Assembly: GCA_019321725.1 (NCBI GenBank) | Contig: JAGSPU010000484.1 | Coordinates: 124,001-188,000 of the forward strand | Direction: 5' to 3' | Source: Paulownia fortunei | Lineage: Eukaryota > Streptophyta > Magnoliopsida > Lamiales > Paulowniaceae | DNA length: 64,000 nucleotides | Part shown: positions 24,834 to 50,100 of the stretch, one piece after another | How positions within the stretch are numbered: position 1 is the first letter of the stretch | How the letters are laid out: each line of letters opens with the position of its first letter | Program-made: the position numbers and the translations under genes | Notes under the pieces: model-generated | Told to the model about the DNA's origin: nothing | What the model saw: only the letters and a program-made list of their open reading frames with translations | Databases searched by the model: none

Positions 24834-26264
24834 AATGCAGAAGAGACACTTCCATTTTTTTTGTGGAGAGAGAAGCTAACAGACACGTTTTTGAGGCCGG
24901 AACTTTGATATGATGCTGACGGGACAAAAAATGATCCAATTGCTTTTCAAAGGTTTGGTATCTATCAGTAATTGGATATGAATTAAGCAGAGGGATAGGT
25001 AGTGATATGGGTGGTGGTGGTGGCAGTTGATATAGGGTTAACGTAAGGAGGAAAAGCGAGATCTTCCTCCTTCACAAACCAAAGCAAAGGGGGCTTCTCT
25101 TCACCTGCTTCCCACAGTTATTCTATTAATCCACAAGCCCACAGAGGTGCAGGTTATTAGGCTATATCACTGAGTTGCATTATGTTCATGTAATGAGAAT
25201 ACAAACCCATAATAGTGTTGCACTTTTCTTCTGAAAAACCTTACAACATGTGGCAAATAAATCACTGAGGCAGGTGGTTTCAATTGGTGATTGATCTATA
25301 CATCCATGAAGGCTCTCTTGTGTGAGGAGGCTTCTCAACAGACAACTCTTGTAATATTCATCGCATTTCAAAAGTAAAATTAAGATGTAATTGCTAAGAC
25401 CTAAAATGGCCCAAAAACTCGTCAAACTTGCATTTTTAAGGCAGGTTCAAGTTCAAAAACGTCACATTTCAACATACCAGATCCACCAAAACGAAGAAAT
25501 TCGATAATACAAAATTCTGGTCTGTTCAACTTATGATAATATTCAACTAGTGGAGGATTATGGTACTGTCTTTGTCTCGTGACTCTTGTCCCGATTATGA
25601 AGATCTTTCACTAGAAAACAGAAAGAGCATTATTGTTGTTGTGAACATATTATTAAATGAAAAAAGATGGTTCGAGGATGAAATAGAATTAGATCAGAGA
25701 CTTTCATCAGGTTCCGACCTATTGAAATCCCATTACGCCAGCATTAATATGATTAAGTGAAAATTCACTGTCAATTTGCTCAGTTCCTCTCAAATCAAAC
25801 CATTCGACTGTTAGAAACTTTTCTACATCATCTCATCTGAAAAAGTTAGGCATAAACCACTCGACTGAAAAAAGAAAAGAAAGTAGAAAACAAACAAAGA
25901 GCATGCAAAACATCATAACAACAGTAGTACAAAATTGGAATCATCTAAATAAATAATAGATATACTGAGATGTGTTCCTAAGACAAGCAAAATGAACTCC
26001 AAAGAGCAGACTAGATCAACGGAGTTCCAGAAAGAAACAAAATGTAACAAGATAGTGCGAATCCGCATCTCTCATGTGGAGATGCCTGATCTAGTTTTGT
26101 ACAGAAAAAGAGGGGTGGGGGAGGGGGTGAAACCATTATTGTTGGAAGGGGTAAACAGCCACAGGTGGACAACAGATGGAAAAAGCAACCCATGGATTCG
26201 TGCCAGTTCCAGATTTTCCAAAAATCCCATTCTTTTTTTCACCAAATCGGAAACAATTAGAGGA
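24834..26264. other. Spacer between the two LEA_2 genes
   Basis: Minus-strand sequence around 24990-25125 reads as an open frame containing KPPLLWFVKEEDLAFPPYV, without an ATG. It could be the missing N-terminal part of the first LEA_2 gene in an upstream exon or in a further shifted frame. Nothing else was recognised. Short ORFs at 25186-25425, 25560-25760 and 25992-26270 have no domain; the last overlaps the 3' flank of the second LEA_2 gene. Confidence 0.4.
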
Positions 26265-26906
26265 CTATAATTTGGTCTTATAGTGGCATTTCTGGTTAGA
26301 AAGAGTCCGATTGGCAAGATTGATTTCCAGATCGCAAGTGGTGTAGGTGACGACGTGAATATTGAAGAGTATGCGCACTTTCCCTGCAATTCTGATGTAC
26401 GTCTGAAAAGGCAACGTACCGGAGATGACGTCGGAATACAAAGCGGAGTTGGAGAGCAGGCGATCCGCCATTAAAGTGAGGGTGAGGTTCAAAGAGCGGG
26501 TGTCGCGGGCCCCAATCTTGCCGGAGGGGACGGGGACCTCGCCGACGTCGTTGCCCCTGTACCTGAGGAAAGCAGTGCTGTTGGTGTACTTGAAGCCGAC
26601 CCTGTTGGGGTTGTTGACGGAGATGCCTACGCCAAGGGTGACGTTCAAGAGGACTCTGAGCCTAGCTATGTCCACGGAGAAATCCAGGTCGTCAAGAGAG
26701 ACGGAATTGACGGTGGTAACGGGACGCTTGGCCTTGAAAACAGTGAGCCCTAGAATTAGGAATAACAAACCCAGGCCGAGAATCACGGCCGTAACCCACA
26801 GACATATGCATCTTCTTCTTGTGTTTGTTCTGCGGTGTTTGGGAGAGCCCATCAGCTTATCCTCCTGCTTTGTTGATCTGGATGACGACTCTTCTTGTAC
26901 GTCCAT
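26265..26906 (-). CDS. LEA_2 (NHL-type) membrane-anchored protein
   Basis: An intronless ORF of 213 aa from ATG 26906. A charged N-terminus with a basic patch (KHRRTNTRRR, residues 24-32) precedes one membrane helix at about residues 35-57. The LEA_2 domain follows: LLNVTLGVGISVNNPNRVGF, KYTNSTAFLRYRGNDVGE, VPVPSGKIGARDTRSLNLTL, LTLMADRLLSNS and a C-terminus ending HYKTKL. The TL(T)xMADRLLSNS block and the C-terminal YKTKL are typical of the Arabidopsis At2g46150/At1g64065 subgroup (from memory). These proteins sit in the plasma membrane with the domain outside. Several are induced by stress or pathogens, but the function of this subgroup is not settled. No frame problem is seen. The sequence is GC-richer than its surroundings. 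The first LEA_2 gene lies 1.4 kb downstream on the same strand but belongs to a different subgroup. Confidence 0.92.
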   Translation of the reverse strand: MDVQEESSSRSTKQEDKLMGSPKHRRTNTRRRCICLWVTAVILGLGLLFLILGLTVFKAKRPVTTVNSVSLDDLDFSVDIARLRVLLNVTLGVGISVNNPNRVGFKYTNSTAFLRYRGNDVGEVPVPSGKIGARDTRSLNLTLTLMADRLLSNSALYSDVISGTLPFQTYIRIAGKVRILFNIHVVTYTTCDLEINLANRTLSNQKCHYKTKL

Positions 26907-28119
26907 ATTATATATGCTATCAATTCAAAATTCGAAAGAGGTTAATCGGGCGTTGGGGGTGGGGGTGGGTAGTGGTGATGATTTAAAAGGAGTGGAAATT
27001 ACTACTACAACTGAAAGATGGTGGGCAGCAAAGTGCAAACTTAAAACTAGCTAGCTACGCCTACTAGTAGTAGTAGTATTTTTTTTTCTCGTAATTCTTA
27101 ATGTTGGAGTAATTTGGGGATGGGGACTTGGGAGCCGCCAGCCAGCGCACAAATGCCCCGCCTCCGTCTCTAGAACCAGAACTGGACTAAAAGTAAAGTA
27201 ATTAAGCGGCACCGCCCGCGAACCTAACAGGCTAAGTAGGTATTAGGGACCAAACTAAGAGACCAATAGTGCGGCTACAACTCCCTCCAGGAAGGGGGAA
27301 AGGGAAAATTCTTACCCATTAAACACACGATAAAGATATTTGTGATGGAGACGGGGGCATTAACAAACAATTAGTGTCTACAATACATTTGAAAAATACA
27401 ACAAATAATGGATTACGTGCAAGAAGGCTATGAAAGAGATTGAACATAACTAGCACCACTAGTATCTATTTTCTTGTTCAAACGATTCTTGCCTTCCTTG
27501 GCTGTGTAATTACAAATATTTACAATTCTAATGCTCGTTCATTTTTTTTCCTTCTTTTCCGTCGAAAAGTTTAAACAAAAAGTTTAATACTATTTTTATT
27601 ATTATTGATGATAAATACATGATAAATAAATGATGATGTTTTTGCCACAAATAATATCGTTCACAATATGAGAAACAAATTAAGTTGTTGTAAATGATAA
27701 CAACAATATACAATATTTATATAATTAAATAGTGGTTAAATTTACTGTTTCGAGAGTAGCATGACCGAAACTATTTTCAACAACAATCCACAATCACCAC
27801 GTATCATATTCTTGTGATGCGAGCACTATTGACAATAAATATTATAAAAGTTTTTTACTTAATTTTGAGTGAAAAAGAGAGGGAAATAATAAAACAATAA
27901 AATTTGGGTGGGTGGATTGACGTTCACCCTTTCCATTTTGTACATCAGATGCGCCTAGTCCTAGTTCACACGTGATCAGGGAAATAATGAAAGTCCCATT
28001 GTTCACATTTCTTACTTCACTCGTGTGGTGAGGTGAGGTGAGGTGGTCAAGGGGACACACTACACATAGGTAGTTGATGGTTATTAGTTGTGTAATAACT
28101 CTCACTCTCTCTCTCTCTC

Positions 28120-28157
<38 letters not shown>

Positions 28158-31100
28158 CGTGATAAGTACAGGCATCTCCCTTTTAATTATCAACAGACCT
28201 TCTCATTCGTCATCTTTATGGGGGCAACTTAAGACGTTTATATACAGGCGTGGCCTTTCACTGCACCTCTGTTTACTCGCTGTAGGTTCTTTCCACTTCA
28301 TGGAATTCTAGAAGAATGCCATTTTAATCTAGGATGCAGCATCTCCAATTTAATTAAGGTTGCTATCATATTTATCACAAATTAAATTTGAACTCAATCT
28401 TTTTCTATTAGTGTAGGTATGAGTATATAACTGATATTTACTTGATACACAGCTGCACCTAAAATTTCATCACTTATGATACTGTTCTATTCTAACCTAA
28501 CCCAAATTAAAGTTTGGGTCAATTTGAGTTGACAGAATTTAAATTGGGCCAATTTCGTAATCTGACAATCCAATAAACCAATTCACGACAGAAGTATGCC
28601 CCACAAAACCTAATCACTAAAAAATGTTTCATAATCATGGTGAATTTTTTTGGATGAACAGTCCGTTTAAGACAACTGAATGAAAGAGCAGTATGGTTGT
28701 GCAATTCAATGCCTCAGTAGAAAGAAATATTTTCACGAGAGAGAGAGAGAGAGAGACCTTACTTGTTGGATTTGTAATTGAAGAAACAAGAAATTGATAG
28801 AGTCACCCATAACTGTAATGCCAGTTAATTGCACGTGTCTATAATGTTTGTAAGTGTTCAGCTTGTGTTATCACAAACATAACATGTTATGAGCACACAT
28901 AATTTTTTTATTATTAGCCGTATTATTTCTTTTTATTGTATATCATTAATTATTGTTATAAGTATATTATAAGAATAAAATTTTAATGAATTGATGGGAA
29001 GTGAAAAGCTTTTGGGTAGTCATAGCAAATAAATTGGAATAGAGAAAAATAAATACATAAATGCAACCATGTGTATGAGCATATAAAATCTATTCTGTGT
29101 GATATGTATATGTATGGATCAGGTGAGGCTAATTCTAAAATTATTGAAACTACCACTTGCCTCGAAAATGGCAAGTCAAATATTACGAAACTACCACTAC
29201 TAATTAATAATTTAAAATCAATTATATTTTAACAGATTCGTTCAAATATTACGAAATTACCACTACTAATTGGACTGAAGGAGTTTATGTAAACCCCTAA
29301 TTGATGGAAAATTAGTAGTTACTAAGCTGTTTTTTTTATTAGAGACTAATTTACATTTGTCAAATAAATAAAAAAATCTCCTCTATTTTCATTTTTTTTT
29401 TCTCTCAATTCTTTTTTCTTTCTTAGCCATATTACTTTTCGTTCTCTTCTAAAGGAAGGGTGGGGTATGAGAAAGATGAAGGATGGAGGAGGTAGCGGTA
29501 AGTAGGGCAAGAAAGAGGACAAGGTAGGCAATATAGGAGTGCGAGGATGATAGGGAGTGAGATAAAGAAAAAGGGGATTCCTCCAACTCATATGGAAGAA
29601 AGTTTAGGATATTGCAATTAGAAGAGAGAGGATGGTGAGAGATGAGGGGAAAAAAAAAAAAAAAAAAAAATAGTGTGAGGGAAGCGTTAGGAAGGAGGAT
29701 ATATTTTAATGGAGCATGGGGGAGATTTTTGTAACTATAAATGACCAAAAAAGAAATACAAAATAATAATAATAATAATAATAATAATAATTAAATGAAT
29801 TAGTAATTTAAGTAATTAAAAAAGGGTTAAGTATATTCAAGCCATAGAAAATCATTCTATGAAATATGAGATTGAAACTGGTGTGATAAATAAATGAATA
29901 CATATATCATATATGCATGTTTATAAAGGCAAATTACCAGGTTGGGTTGGGCGAGGAAAATGTCCTTGGCGTTCATACAAATTAAGTTGACGGATCTCTT
30001 ATTCCCCATCTTCGTCGGTGCTTCTAAATTAAGCCTCTCTGCACGTACTCCTCTGTCTACCGTAACCTAATCTCACTCCTCTTTATCCGTTGATCTTATT
30101 CCATGCATCTTGATAACAAGGAAGTTTGTTCAAAACTTTCACCCATCGAGTAAAAAACACAAGAACGAGATACTGGGAATTCCTATTTGAGTTTTTGTTT
30201 CTGTTTCTTCTTCTTTCTCTCTGTAAAACTTTTCCCTTCTATTTTTTGTGTGTTTGCTTATACATGTCGTCAGGGGGAACGAATTGTACTTCCTTGTTCA
30301 GTGGTATTCCTACATATGCGCACGTCCTTTTGGATATTTCTGTGGTATGAAGATATTTTTAATAAAAGCACAAGAGATAATAAGTGACAATATATATGAT
30401 AGGGCTAAGTACACTAAAAAAAAAATGAAAAATATTATATTGTGTTTATAATATAAAATGGTTATTACAAAATCCACCTCTAGCATAGCGACACTTAAAA
30501 TTTCAAGACTATACTTCTTAGAAATGTAAAGAGCAACAAGTCAACCAAATTTCAAAGTTAAAAATATGGAAAATAAAATAGCATTTTATATTATTGACAA
30601 TAGCTTTTTACATATGCCGTGGTCTTAAAAAGGAACATATTATTGACAATAGGTTCTTATAACAACCTCACTGCGTACCACATTTTCTCTTTGTCGTGAT
30701 TTCTGTCTTCCCTTCCATGTTAATTAGAATTGAATTCAACAACAAAACCTCACAACACATATTAAATAATTATGTTCCATTATCTATGCTCTTCAAATAT
30801 ATGGAAACTTTATCATCTAAAAGTGAAATATTGAAAGAAAAACTTTAAGTTAACAGGACTCAACCAGAATTTTCCCCAAAATACAAGGTAATTTAGATGC
30901 TTCAACATTAACATTGGAGAAAAATAAATAAAGATGCATGATTTTTTCTGATGTTTGATGTTCAATACAAGACTCAACTTGTATAAAATGCAGGACAAAG
31001 TTCTGTATCATGATATTACTCGAATGAATCTCTTTGACGACTGATCATTCGCATCCTCCCATGCCTAAGCAAGCAGGGAACATCACATTATTTAAAAGTG

Positions 31101-32698
31101 CACTTACCTTATCCTACAAATAATTCATTTATATTATGCATTCATGGTTACCGAAACCTCCTTAAAATATCTTTTTATATCCAAATAACCCATCAAAATA
31201 TTTTTCAATCCAAAAAGTTCTTTCTATCAACTTTTAATTCTAAAAAACCCAATGATTAACTTTTACACCAACACAGTGAACGCAATTGCACATTATCATA
31301 AATAAGTAATAAAATGATAAGTAGAGTACCGTTCCCATGAAAACTGTTGAATTATTAAGTATCAAAATTATATTAACTATAATTTTATTTAAATAAATGA
31401 AAGAATGTGTTGATGATTATAAAATAAATTCAACTAAACTAAACTAGTAATTAAAATTAATTAATGATAAAATTCAAAAATTTAAAAGTTTAGAATTATA
31501 ATTTTACCATAATTAGTCAAAATTGAATAATTTAAAATTTTTTGGAGATAAAAAATTATTTCAAGGATTTATAATACTTTCCCTAAAAACTATGGCAGAT
31601 CGAGGTAGTTACTACAGCCTACATGAATATTAGGAATTACTTTTATTTAGATATTTATCTGTAGCTCGTAATGTTTATATGAATATTCAATTTTCGAACG
31701 CTAAATTCCAAAATTTTAACATTTTAATGGTTAAACATTATTCTCACTTTAATAAATAAAATATCACTTAAAGATTTTGATGTAAATCATTGCCTGATAA
31801 GTTGAATATTTTGCTATTTATAGTAGAACTTAGCTAAATGATTCTGATAGAAACATAACACAAAAGTTGAGAGCATGAAATAAATAATTTAAGCTCCAAT
31901 ATGGCAAATATCACAATCCATTTTTGGGTAGTTGTAATGTCCTAGAATTAGTTGCGGACTTTCATTTGGAATGATCCGTGCTAATGGTTGGAGTTACTCA
32001 AGATTATCAATATATTCAATGAATGCCAATTACCGACAAATCTAATAATACCAATGCAAATTCAGTATAAGATTACTACGAGAAGTTTCACCCTTAACAA
32101 ATCAAAGCAACAAAAGTAATATGAATACAAAGGTATATATTTAGATATAAATATTATTGTGTATTTATATATCAGCCATATTAGCCCAAATATCTGAACT
32201 GATTTAAACACAATCATTAGTTGTGTCCTTGCGGCGAGGCATGTGAAACATACAAAATAACATTCTGGTGCGAGACTCAGACGCCACACAAATTAATATA
32301 GGTCAACGGGCATTGAACAATTAGTTTTCGCGCAGGGTTCAATCCTTCCACAAGCAAGCATGAAAAAAATGTGAAAAAATACCACTTGTATCACTTCTCT
32401 CCATTTAGCAGAAGTGAACTCTGCGTTTACTCCATGCACAGTCTAATAGATACGCATGTGTAACTTGATTGACTGTTCTCCAAGCACAGCAACTGAGACA
32501 ATAGCCTAGCCAAAAGTAGACAGAAATATTCTTCTTTTATGACCAACACATCAGAAATACATGTCAAGTTGATCATGGCCAGAGCTTGCCCTCTGATTTT
32601 GGCTTCTTTTCAGCACCTCACAGAATGGAAATCCAGGTTCCTGCTCCATGTATCCTAGTCATCACCTCGAATTTCAGAAGCAAACAGCAATATGACTT
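26907..32698. other. AT-rich spacer, no gene recognised
   Basis: A 5.8-kb stretch. The first 400 bases, with relatively GC-rich patches, are the LEA_2 promoter side. Microsatellites include (CT) at 28105-28120, (TA) at 28126-28156, (GA) at 28738-28755, a poly-A of about 20 bases near 29650 and (AAT) at about 29762-29791. A purine-rich strip spans 29440-29700. ORFs at 29346-29748 and 30126-30451 come from biased sequence and show no domain. The stretch up to 32698 includes the 3'UTR of the GAUT7 gene. Confidence 0.5.
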
Positions 32699-44490
<11,792 letters not shown>

Positions 44491-44502
44491 TGCTTCTATC
44501 CA

Positions 44503-45894
44503 AAACTTGCCTTCTCCACTTTCTTTAGATTTTTATTTCTTTGGTTTTTGCTTTTCTCTTGAGGCGATCTCAATAAACAACTGACCACATTCTCAATTAC
44601 CTTGCCTCCGCCGGCAATCCATCCCTAAATGCAATCTGATTTAATTTGTGGAACTCCCGCGTCCTACTTTCTCCTGCCCTTCGCCAGAGAGTGAGTCTCA
44701 CACTTCACTTCCCCCTTGATCCACCCAATCTCAATTCACGCACGCTTATTGAAGCAGCCAGAAGAGAGGGAGAGAGAAAATAGTAAAAGTTGGGGACAAT
44801 TACACTTTGCCCCCTCAAAACTCATTTTGCTTTACATTTGATCCCCATAACTATCAATTCTCATATTTAACCCCTCGCATTATGAAATATTCCTAAACTA
44901 AAAATCAAATGCACAGAAACATTAAAACACACAACTTCTATTAATATCGTTATGTCATTGTAAAATAACTAATATATTTTTCTCCTTTTAAACTTCACTA
45001 ATTCCTTATTTGTAAAATTAATGCCTACTTGCAAATTTTATTAACAAATTGAATGCGTCCACAACAAGTTATAAAATATTTAGAGGTTTTATTTCGTTAA
45101 ATGAAAATACGTACCTCATTTTATAATAGAAATATATACCCATAGAAAATGTTATTAAGTGTACATTAATTTGGCTTTTTGTAATATAAGAAAATAGTAG
45201 ACAAGAAATATACAAAATAGGCGGGTATTTAATGTTTCTCGTGAAATCGCACCTTCAACCATAAATATTATGGAGTGAAAGTTAAAAGACAATAAATTGT
45301 TGACATGATTACATTAATTATTTTTCACAATGATAGTCATGAAATCTTTAAAATTTTATAACTAGTGAAAATATCTGTCGTTTTGGTACTAGATGCTAAT
45401 ACCATCATCTTCAATTAATAGATTAAGGGGGTAAATGCCAAAGCTCGTAATTTATTTATTTTTTTTCATTCTTCTTTATTCAACATTTGTGAGAAACGTA
45501 TTGGGCAACCAGTTTAGATCTCTTTTCTTTTTCTTTGATGGCAAATTTCCGCACAAAGCACTACACACACACACACATACATACATATATATAATTCTCC
45601 TCTATCTTGATTTAAGTAAATTATAACGCATTACTGAGGGCGGGTAAGGTGAATCTTTGCAGCATGGTCATATTCTGTAGTAAATCTATATGCTATGCAA
45701 TTCATAAAGCAGTTGTTTGTTTTCCTTTCTCCTCGCAGAAATATTGGACGTAATAAAATCCCATTATATCACAGCTGAACAAAATCAGCAAGGCAGGTTA
45801 GACCACATTCATCTTCTCTTTTTTTCTAGCTATGAAACCAGGCAAAATATGAACATCAGGTCAGCCCAGGGTTTCCATATGCACAACAGTTACG
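44503..45894. other. Spacer between GAUT7 and FolD genes
   Basis: Holds the GAUT7 promoter and the 3' flank of the FolD gene. A possible transposon end starts near 44792 (GGGGACAATTACACTTTGCC), a phrase common at plant MITE termini. A partner end is not convincing, though GGGGGTAAATGCC near 45427 is a candidate. A (CA) run lies at 45562-45577. The ORF at 45435-45626 is not recognised. Confidence 0.4.
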
Positions 45895-47115
45895 TTAGCA
45901 AGTAAACTTAAAGGCACGTTTTGCCGACTCAAGAGTGTTATAAAGCAGCATAGCAACAGTCATAGGCCCAACTCCTCCAGGCACAGGCGTAATTGCAGAA
46001 GCTATTCTTGTTGCTTCCTTGAAACAAATGTCTCCAATGAGCCGGTAACCATGCTCGCTTCTCCGGTCCTGCAAATTCACTGCTTAAATGATATCTGTTT
46101 CATATATTGATAGCTTCGCTGATAAAAACTGAGGCCCTTAACCTACCTCAAGCCAACCACATTCCCCCTCCCCCATCCCAGAAAAGGAAAATAACTACAA
46201 AAAATAGATGGGAGCAAAAATTATTCAAATTAAGGCTTAATTTTCATGTTTTGCTTTTTGTGCTTCAATTCCCTTTTTCCCTTTCGGATTAATTTTTATT
46301 ACGCAACTGTGGTAGTTAAACTCTCCAACAAACAACATTTGCATTCTCATCTTAAACATTTCACCAGGTGTTTTAATTATTACATGTAAATGAAATATAG
46401 AACTGAAAAGAGCTATGCCACACCAGCTTTGAGTCCTAGAATAGTTAAAAACTCAGCTTCAATTTAGAAGTATGCCCCAAAGATCCTGAACCATGACAAC
46501 TATTTTTCCAGCTGAGTTAAGTCTAATTCAAGCAAACTCAAGTAGATTAACAAACCAGGGATTAACAGCAAAACACAAAGGGAACTCCAACAGGTTTTTG
46601 TACAACTAGAACTCAAAGCCACTGAATGTCCTAATAACAAAACCATCAGCAACTAACAGGTCATGCAAAAGATAGCCTGATAAGAGGATCAAATTTTATC
46701 CTTCATAGGGCGCCTAAGCAGCTATATAGGCAACGGTACAACAAAAAACACGTAAAATCAATTTGTGGCCAGTATCACTTCATCTCCCAAATTCTACATA
46801 TATACATGCATTGACTCCCAACTCTATATACATACATACAGACATACATACACATATATATATATATATATGCTCCCTCCATCTCAATTTGTAGGTCCAT
46901 TTTGACTCTGCATGGAGATTAAGATGTGCTGAAAAAGTAAAAATTTTGAGTATAAGGTCAAAGTAGTTGTTGAACCTTACATGCATCGCATCATTGCTTT
47001 AGGTTAGAGGGTAGTTTTGAAAAAAAACTCCATTTTAGGTAATAAAATCTTATTTTAGGACATTAAAAAAGGAAATAGGAGCAACTTAGATTGAAGGGAC
47101 TACATCCATAATAAC

Positions 47116-47151
<36 letters not shown>

Positions 47152-50100
47152 GGCGCGTGTCTAGTTCTCACTGGAAAGAAATCCATGGAATATTCCTTCT
47201 GTTTCCCGCCTGACACTTATAAATATATAGTCGGCTCTCTACCATTAAGTACTCTCGCAGTCTCCATAGCTAGCTCTATCTCTATCAAAATCTTCTCTAC
47301 ATGTCCGGTGATTTTTTTACTTTGCCAGTGATCTACCACATGTATAACGAGTAGCGGTATTATCTAATCATCTCAAATGACACTATAGCATAGAAATAAA
47401 GTAGAAAGAAATATTCTTACAAATGACACTATAGCAAAGAAATAAAGTAGAAAGAAATATTCTTCACTAAAGAAATAAAAAGTCACCTCAACGGGGTTAG
47501 TGCCAACATCAACAATAACTGCACCAGGCTTTAACCAACTACCACGGACCAAATTGGGCACTCCAGCAGCTGTAACTAAAATATCAGCTTCACGGGCAAT
47601 TTTTTCCGGGTTCTTTGTAAATGCATGAAGAACAGTCACAGTAGCATGGTGCCTCTGCCCAAGAATTGGATAATTGGCAAATATTCAGCAAAAGACTTTT
47701 AATAAGGAAGTAATTGTGATGGTTGAGAGGAGGAAAAGAGAGGCAAAAGTAATGATATTACCTGTAGCAGCAAGGATGTGGGTAATCCAACAATGTTGCT
47801 CCTACCAATCACCACAGCCTTCTTCCCCATGATTTCAATACCAGACTGCAGAAGCAACTCGATACAACCTTTTGGGGTACAAGGAATGAATAATGGCTCC
47901 ATTCCTTGCATGGCCAAATTCCCAATGTTCAGAGGATGGAAACCATCAACATCTTTCTCTAAGCTAATGACATTCAGTATTTTGGCCTCGTCCAAATGCT
48001 ATTCAAGTTAATTTGTTAGCACTTCAAGTTAAGTCAAACAGAACCAATTGACTCTATGATCCAACTAAACTGCTTAGGAATGAATCAGACGCAGAAAGAA
48101 AGCACCACAGAACAGCAGTACAATGTATAACAGATCTCTTTAGTTTAGCAATATAATTCATCACTTGAGCTTAAAACAGAACCAATGATGATAGCTAAAA
48201 AGCTAAAACAAACTAACTGATGATCAGCAGAAAATCCACATCAATTGGATCTGGGTGGCAATGCAGCAACAAAAAGCCAAGCAAGTAAAAACCATAGAAA
48301 GATCACAAATTGGTGATAGTTCAATTAAACATGCTCAGTTGAAAATTTCACAGACTTTTGTCTAAATAGAAAAATTGAAGACATGCTAGAATATTTACCT
48401 GTGGCAAGGGAAGCTGCACAAGAATACCATGAATTGATGGATCCTCATTAAATCTACACAATGCATTACAAACTTCACATTCAGTACAATTTTCTGGAAG
48501 GAAAATCATCTTAAACTTGATGCCAACCTCTTCACTTGCAATTATTTTGTTCCGCACATATGTTTGAGAATCTCTTCGTTGACCCACTAATATGACAGCC
48601 AAGCTAGGAACCTGTCCAATCAATTCCTTCATTCGGCTTACTTCAGAAGCTATTCTAGACCTTATCCCCCCAGCAATTGCTTTCCCATCAATTATTTTAG
48701 CAGTCCAGTTGTTTGCTGTCATAAATCAATCAAAATGGATTTATTTCTTCACTTTTTTGTGCTCCAAGAAACACACAAGACAGACAGCAGACACAGTTGG
48801 ATCAGATGGCTACCCAAAACTTAATAAAATGTTTGGTCTTTCCTACAACTTATCTTCAAAACTATATTCCATAAATAATGGAGATGATCAAATATGAAAT
48901 TCCATAACTGAAAAGCTATAAAACCAGGACACAGAAATGGGAGAAAAATAAATCCAATTTCAATTGTGGAATCAAATAACCTAGATCAGGTAAGTAATTT
49001 GATCTGAAGGACCAAATAATGCATTATACATACTGGAATATGTAATTGCATCTGTTGTTGATATGAAAGGAAATTACGTCAAACTTCGACTGGGGAATCA
49101 GTTAGCTTTCAAATGAAAAATAAGTTAAACTAACTATCTAAGAGTGATGAAAGAAACGAGAAATTACCTTTACTAATATATTGACCAATACTTATCTCAG
49201 ATGGCAAGAGTAATTTCTTAGGCAGCAGGTATAACCTAATATAAACCACTGATAGTTGAGGGCTATCAGTAATGCAGAAAAATAAAATTTGTTGGTTTGT
49301 CCCTTGTCATCTTGAACCTTATGATAATAAAGACTGCGCATGAAAGATAAACAAAAGCAGAATCTGACTAGTTTTCACTAACTTCATATATCCAGAAACT
49401 AAGGCAATGTTTGTTTTTGTTTTGGGTGTTCTAGGGGAAGGTGTTTTGGGGAAGAAATTTGGGAATGAAACTAATGTTTGGTTTGGTTTTAGGAGACATT
49501 TTTTCCGGTAGACGCCTAGTTAGTGGCGTCATATCAGCTTTTTTAATGGATTATGTTGTGTTTTTTTTACTGTAAAAGAAAAACGATATATATTTATAAT
49601 AATACAATAATTGAATAATGTATTTTTATGTTGATGTAATGATTGGATAATATAATAATGTTGATGCAGTGGACCCCATTTGTTTTGGGGGGAATGAGTT
49701 TATCAAATGTGTTTTTCATTCTGAGGGAATGAACCCCAATCCCCCGGCACAAAAACAAATATTCCTTAAGCTCCTCCAGACATTATAGCACACGAGTTTT
49801 TGCCAGGAAAATTATCTCTACATCTTTCAGGAATTGAGGGATTCTTATTCATCCATTAACCGGATTTAGTGTCATACACTTCAACTGAAAAGCAGGGAAC
49901 ACTTACATGAAAGCAATCTGTAAACTTCACAATGAGTCGAATACTAAATCTCCTTTAAAATATTTTTAAATAAAACTTAAGCCTCCTTTAGTGTAGTACA
50001 CATTCAATGCTAAATCACTCATCTCCATGTATCAAATACTTCTACCATGTGCTCATATCAACTATGTCAAATGTGCATAAAAGGACACCAGAGGTTTGAT

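Noticed and set aside
26425..27054. Plus-strand ORF of 209 codons
   Set aside because: Antisense to the intact LEA_2 gene at 26265-26906, without a domain of its own.
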